Assembly: GCF_949987535.1 (NCBI RefSeq)
Contig: NC_080072.1
Location: forward strand, 56,768,460 to 56,832,459
DNA from: Balaenoptera acutorostrata
Lineage: Eukaryota; Chordata; Mammalia; Artiodactyla; Balaenopteridae
Reading direction: 5' to 3'
Length of the DNA: 64,000 nucleotides
The translations under genes and the position numbers were made by a program. The notes below the pieces were generated by a model. The model had not been told where the DNA came from and made no database searches. It was given only the letters and a program-made list of their open reading frames with translations. Positions within the stretch are counted from its first letter, which is position 1; every line of letters begins with the position of its first letter. Below are positions 58,566-64,000 of the stretch, piece by piece.

Positions 58566-61500
58566 ATGAACATAACAGAAACATTCTCACCCTAAATGCA
58601 AATGAATTGAACTCACCAATCAAAAGGCACTGAGTGGTTGGACAGATTAAAAAACAAGACCCAACAATATGCTGCCTTTAGGACACTCATTTCAGCTATA
58701 AAGTCACACATAGGCTCCAAGAGAAGGGGTACAAGATGATACTCTAGGCAAATGATAACCAAAAAAAAATGGGTGTAGCCATACTTATGACAGATAGATA
58801 GACTTCAATCCAAAAATGATAACAAGAGATAAAAGTAAATATATATAATGATATATTTATATAATGATAAAGGCGTCAATACCTCAAGAAGATATAGCAA
58901 TCATAAATATATATGTTCCCAACACCCAAGGACCCAGAGGAGAAATAAAGAATAATACAATAAGAGTAGGGGACTTCAGTACCCCGCTAAGAGCAATAGA
59001 TACATCATCCACATAGAAAATCAAAAAAATGTTGGAACTGAACCACACTTTAGAACAAATGAATTTAACAAACATATACAGAACATTTCATTCAACACCA
59101 GTAGAATAAAAAAAAAAAAAGAATATATCATTCTTGAAGACACCTGAATAAATGAAGAATTCTTACAAAAAAAAAATCAGTAGAATACACATTGTTCTCA
59201 AGTATACATAGAACATTCTCCAGGATAGGTCATATCATGGGCCACAAAACAAATCTTAGCAAATTTAAGAATACTGAAGTAATACCAACACTCTTCTCTG
59301 ACCACAGTGGTATGATATTAGAAATAAGCAAAAAGAGGAAAGTGAGTAGAGCTACAAATATGTGGAAACTAAACAACACACTTCTAAACAATCACTTGAT
59401 CAAAGAAATCAAAAAGTTAATAAACAATTATCTCAAAACAAATGAAATTGAAAATACAACATATCATATTTTGTAAGATGAAGCAAAAGCAGCTTCAGGA
59501 GGAAAGTTTATATCAATAAATGCATATATTAAATTAGAAAGAGCTCAAATAAACAACCTAAGTTTACACCTCAAGTAACTAGGAAAAGAGAAACAAATTA
59601 AGCCCAAAGTTAGCAAAAGGAAGGAAATAATAAAAAAATCAGAGCAGAAATAAATGCAATAGAGACCAGAAAAACAATGGGAAGAAAATCGATGAAACTA
59701 AACGCTGGTTCTTTGAAAAGATAAACAAAATTAACAAACCTTTTGCTAGACTAAGAAGAAAAGAGAGATGACTCAAATAAATAAAATTAGAAATGAAAGA
59801 GGAGACATTACAACTGATACTACAGAAATACATAGAATTATAAGAAACTACTGTGAAAAATTACATGCCAACAAATTATATAACCTAAAAGAAATAAATA
59901 CATTTCTAGAAACATACAATCTGTCAAGAGTAAATCAGGAAGAAATAGAAAATCTGAACAGACCAATAATGAGTTAAGAGATTGAGCCACTCATCAAAAA
60001 TCTCCCAATGCAGAAAACTCCAATACCAGATGACTTTAAAGGTGAATTCTATCAACTATTTAAAGAAGAATTAAGACCAATCCTCTTCAAACTGTTCTAG
60101 AATATCGAGGAAGAGGGAACACTTCCAAACTCATTCTATGAAGCCAGCCTATACCAAAACCACAAGAAAAGAAAACTATTGACCAACAGCCCTGATAAGT
60201 ATAGGTATAAAAATTCTCAACAAAATAATAGCAAACCAAATTCAAGGATACATTAAAAGGATTATACACCATGACCAAGAGGGATTTATCCCTGGGATGC
60301 AAGGATGATTCAAAATATGCAAGTCAATAAATGTAATTCATCACATCAACAAAATGAAAGATAAAAATCACATGATCATCTCAAAAGACACAGAAAAAGC
60401 ATTTAACAAAATACAACAGCCTTTCATGATTAAAAAGGCCCTTAACAGATTAGGTATAAAAGGAACATACACCAACATAGCAAAGGTCATATCTGACAAA
60501 CCCACAGCTAACATTATACTCAATGAAGAAAAACTGACAGTGTTCCTCTAAGAGCAGGAATAAGACAAGGATGTTCACTCTCACCACTCCTATTCAATAT
60601 AGTAGTGGAGGTCCTAGCTAGAGAATTAGGCAAGACAAAGAAATAAAAGGCGTCCAAATCAAAAATGGAGAAGTAAAATTGTTGCTATTTGCTGATCACA
60701 TGATCTTATATAAAGAAAATCCTGAAGAGCCCATCAAAAAATTGTTAGAATTAATCAATGGTTCAATAGAGTGGCAGGATGTAAAATCAATATACAGAAT
60801 TTGGTAGCATTCCTTTACACTACTGATGAAGCATCAGAAAAAGAAATAAAGAAAACTATCCCATTCACAATAGTGTTATTAAAAACAACAGAATACATAG
60901 GAACAAAATTTAACCAAGGAAGTGAAAGACATACACAGTGAAAACTATGAGGCTTTGCTGAAAGAAATTGAAGAAGACACAAACAAATGGAAAGACACCC
61001 TGTGTTCACAGATCAGAAGAATTAATACTGTTAAAAAGGCCTTATTACCCAATGAGATTCAATGCAATCCTCATCAAAATACTAAAGGTATCCTTCACAG
61101 AGACAGAAGAAACAATCCTGAAATGTGCATGTAACCACAGAAGACCTTGAATATCCAAAACAATCCTGAGAAAAAAAGAACAAAGCTGGAGATATCACAC
61201 TTCCTGATTTCAAACTATACCTCAAGGCCACAGTAATACAAATAATATGGTACCAGCACAAAAATAGATATAGACCAATGGAACAGAATAAAATGCCCAG
61301 TATTAAATTCTGAAATATATGGTCAACCAATATTCAAAGAACACTCAATGGGGAAAAGACAGTCTCTTCAACAAATGGTACTGGGAAAACTGGAGAAAAA
61401 CATGCAGAACAATGATACTGAACCCCTATCTCACAGCACTCACCAAAACTTACTCAAAATGGATCAAGACTTAAACGTAAGACTGATACCATAAAACTCC

Positions 61501-62330
61501 CAGAGGAAAATGCAGAGAAGAAGCTCACCAATATTGGTTTTGGCAATGACTTTTTGGACATGATGCCAAAAGCATAAACATCAAAAGCAAAAATCAACAA
61601 ATGGGACTATATCAAACTCAAAAGCTCCTTTACAGAAAGGGAACAACACAATGAAAAGACAGCCTAGAGAATGGGAGAAAACTTTTGCAAACCTTATATT
61701 GGATAAGGGGTTAATATCTAAAATATATAAAGAAAGTATACAACAACAACAACATAATAATGAATGTGATTAGAAAAATGGGCAGAACTAAATAGACATT
61801 TTCCAAAGAGGATATAAAAATGGCCAATAGGCACATGAGAAGATGCTCAACATCACTAATCATCAGGGACATGCAAATAAAAACTACAATGAGGTATTAC
61901 CTCACACCTGCTAGAATGGCTATCATCAAGAAGACAAGAGACAACAGATGCCATCAAGGATGCAGTGAAAAGGGAACACTTTTACACTCATTGGTAAATT
62001 AGCCCAACCACTACAGAAAACAATATGGAGTTTCCTCAAAAAAATTAGAAAAAGATCTATCAAACGACCCAGCAATCCACTTCTGGGTATATACCCAAAG
62101 GAAATGAAAACAGGAGTTCAATAAGATATATGCACTGCCATATTTATTGCAGCATTATTCACAATAGCCAAGATATGGAAACAACTCAAATGCCCATCAA
62201 TGGATGAATGGATAAAAATTATGTGGTATATATACACAATAAAATATTACTCAGCCATGAGAAAGAAGGATATCCTGCCATTTTTGACAATATGGATGGA
62301 CCTTGAGCACATAGGCTAAGCAAGATAAGT
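58566..62330 (+). pseudogene. L1 copy G ORF2 remnant
   Basis: Readable pieces in order: endonuclease text with FSSIHRTFSRIGHIMGHKTN at 59,192, [15 protein letters not shown] at 59,977, [18 protein letters not shown] at 60,376 and the RT motif near 60,688, where the usual FADD reads FADH. C-terminal text [17 protein letters not shown] follows at 61,820, then tggaaacaactcaaatgccc at 62,176. A short Asn-rich (CAA)n run lies at 61,741-61,752. Frames change repeatedly. The damaged catalytic Asp and the many stops show it is dead. Confidence 0.8.
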
Positions 62331-62695
62331 TAGACAGAGAATGACAAGTACTGTATGATATCACTTATATGTAGAATCTAAAACTATCAAACGTGCAAAA
62401 AGACAAAAACACAGAGAGTAAATCAGTGGTTACCAGGGGATGGGGATTTGGGGATAATATTGGTGGTGTTGAAGGGTACAAACTTATACTGAGCACTAAA
62501 TAAGCCATAGAGATCTAATGTATAGTATGTTGAATATAGGTAATATTTTACTATATGCATGTAATATGATAAACATTGTTACAATGGCAACCATATTCAA
62601 TATACAAATGTATCAAAGTAACACTGTACACCTTAAATTCACACAATGTTATATATCAAACTAAGCCAACTAAAATAAATTAATTAATTAAATAT
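58566..62695 (+). mobile_element. Old L1 (copy G), ORF2 and 3' UTR
   Basis: Plus-strand L1 lacking ORF1. It starts with acattctcaccctaaatgca, the beginning of ORF2, and runs to a 3' UTR and tail (ataaattaattaattaaata). It is older than copies C and F, with many stops and short deletions. Confidence 0.85.
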
Positions 62696-63091
62696 TTGGG
62701 AAGTTTTCAGATATCCTTCTACTAATGATTTCTAGATTAATTCCACTTTTGTCAGAGAACACCCTTGGTAAAATTTATATTCTTTTAAATGTGTCAAGAT
62801 TTGTTTCATGGCCCAGAACATAGTCTATCTTCTATATATTTGTTGGTTTTCCTGTCTATTTGTTCTGTCAACTACTGAAAAAAAGTGTTAAAATGTCTAC
62901 GTATAATTTTGGATTTTTCTATTTCTCCTTTAAGTTCATCAGAGTTGCTTCATGTAATTTGAAGTTTTATTATTCAGTGCATACACAATTAGGCTACTAT
63001 GTGCTTTTGATGAATTGACTCATTTATTATTATATAATGTTCCTCTTTATCGCTAATAATTTTCCTTGTTTTTGAAGGTTATTTTGCCTGA
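62696..63091 (-). mobile_element. Old L1 ORF2 5' fragment, left half
   Basis: Minus-strand L1 text seen as ctagattaattccacttttg, gtcaagatttgtttcatggc, tagtctatcttctatatatt and aaaatgtctacgtataattt. It continues on the other side of the LTR at 63,705 (atcaatatagccactccag). Confidence 0.72.
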
Positions 63092-63704
63092 TGTTGAAAC
63101 CAAGCAGGATCCTCTCAGGCCCTCCTGGGTACAAAACCCTTTCCATGTCCCCCATTTCTTGTTTGTACGAAAAACATTTCAGTCTCCTAGACCTTCCCTG
63201 AGTTCCAAGTGTCAGATTCAGTTACTAATTAGCAGGGTGAGAGAATGTAAAAAGAAAAAATAGTGCAGCATGGGGCAGGGCCCTGGTTCCTCCTGGGGTG
63301 GGATGGGGGGGGATGTGCATAACAATTTGATACATATCTCTGAGTTCTTCTACAGGAACTAGGGCCCCCACCCAGGTGGAGGATGGTAACTTCAGGCTGA
63401 GCACAAGCACATGGACCCAGACTGGTTAGAACCAGAAGGCTGATGATTGAGATTCCTGGAACACCACCCTGTTACCTCACTACCAACCAATCAGAGGAAG
63501 GTTATAGACCCTGCAGCCCTCCCTCCAAATTTTGCCTATAAAAAGTCTTCCCTGAAAACCATCAGGGAGTTCAGACTTTTGGAGCACAATCTGCCCTTTC
63601 TCCTTGCTCAGCCCGTCGATAAACCTTTCTCTGCTCCAAACTCCGACATTTTGGTTTGTTTGGCCTCACTGTGCATTGGGCACATGAACTTGTGTGCAGC
63701 AACA
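63092..63704 (+). mobile_element. Solo LTR of an ERV (class I-like)
   Basis: A 613-bp TG...CA unit starting TGTTGAAACCAAGCAGG and ending TGTGTGCAGCAACA. It holds a CCAAT box at 63,487-63,491, a TATAAAAA box at 63,537 and a GATAAACC polyadenylation-like site near 63,617. This order (enhancer, CCAAT, TATA, R, U5) is typical of gammaretrovirus-like LTRs. Flanking L1 text shows it landed inside an L1. A target duplication cannot be resolved and the exact start may differ by a few bases. No viral genes are attached. The 65- and 89-codon frames inside it are not genes. Confidence 0.75.
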
Positions 63705-64000
63705 GTATCAATATAGCCACTCCAGATTTAACTTGATTAGTGTTTGTATAGTATATATTTCTGCATTATTTTACCTTTAACCACTAAAACGTATTAAAAT
63801 AACATTGTGGTTATAGTTGAAATGGGGTTCTTATAGACAGCATGAAGTTGAGTTTTGTATAATCCAACCTGATCATCTCTGTTTTTAATTGGTATGATTC
63901 AACTATTTACCTTGGTGTAGGTCTATTTCTGGGATCTCAGTTCTGTTCCATTGATCTTCGTCTATTCTTTCATCAATATCATATATTTTTCATTACCTTT
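63705..64000 (-). mobile_element. Old L1 fragment, right half
   Basis: Minus-strand L1 resumes after the LTR (tatagccactccagatttaa, gggttcttatagacagcatg). At about 63,915 it changes to a different L1 region (ttctgttccattgatcttcg), which suggests a deletion or a second L1 at the window edge. Confidence 0.68.

Noticed and set aside
63447..63716. An 89-codon frame at the end of the window
   Set aside because: It lies within the LTR across the CCAAT, TATA and R-U5 parts, so it is not a gene.

Overview
The window is nuclear DNA from a placental mammal, most likely a cetacean. Seven tRNA-derived SINEs of the CHR type are present (box-B-like GGTTCGAGCCC, heads reading GGGCTTCCCTGGTGGCGCAG), together with long artiodactyl/cetacean-type L1s, MIR and L2 relics, MaLR LTRs and Tigger/hAT DNA transposons. 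No BovB/Bov-A2 or pig PRE-1 element was recognised, which favours a whale over a ruminant or pig. This taxonomic call is inference from repeat content.

The only host gene I can support is on the minus strand: four consecutive exons (41,591-41,812; 40,362-40,516; 27,460-27,607; 15,683-15,765) of a membrane glycerophosphodiester phosphodiesterase, most likely GDPD4. All four have AG/GT splice borders and their codon phases join without a break. They encode the middle and C-terminal part of the catalytic domain and the start of the last membrane segment. The 5' exons, which carry the HRGA-type catalytic motif, and the final exon were not found.

Layout: 33-8,433 is a long old minus-strand L1, interrupted by a CHR SINE and by a Tigger1-type transposon that itself carries a CHR SINE. 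8,434-11,760 is older minus-strand L1 debris with another SINE. 11,830-18,340 holds MaLR LTRs, L1/L2/MIR/MER5 relics, the last recognised GDPD exon and a SINE whose interior has expanded into a minisatellite. 18,440-25,686 is a full-length minus-strand L1 with a perfect 16-bp target duplication. 25,700-28,700 is mostly unique and holds GDPD exon 3. 28,730-36,210 is a nest of plus-strand L1s plus two SINEs. 36,210-49,180 is mostly unique sequence with scattered MIR/L2, a hAT element, a MaLR LTR, a Tigger-like MITE and GDPD exons 1 and 2. 49,185-64,000 is again L1, including a young 51,460-58,097 copy with 1,035 uninterrupted ORF2 codons, and ends with a solo ERV-type LTR. By my segment estimates about 60% of the window is L1.

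No operon, CRISPR array or new multi-gene system is present. The points most worth a second look are the GDPD exons and their repeat-swollen introns, the L1 ORF2 that keeps all recognised nuclease and RT catalytic residues, the inverted pair of related L1s flanking three GDPD exons, and the SINE with an internal minisatellite.
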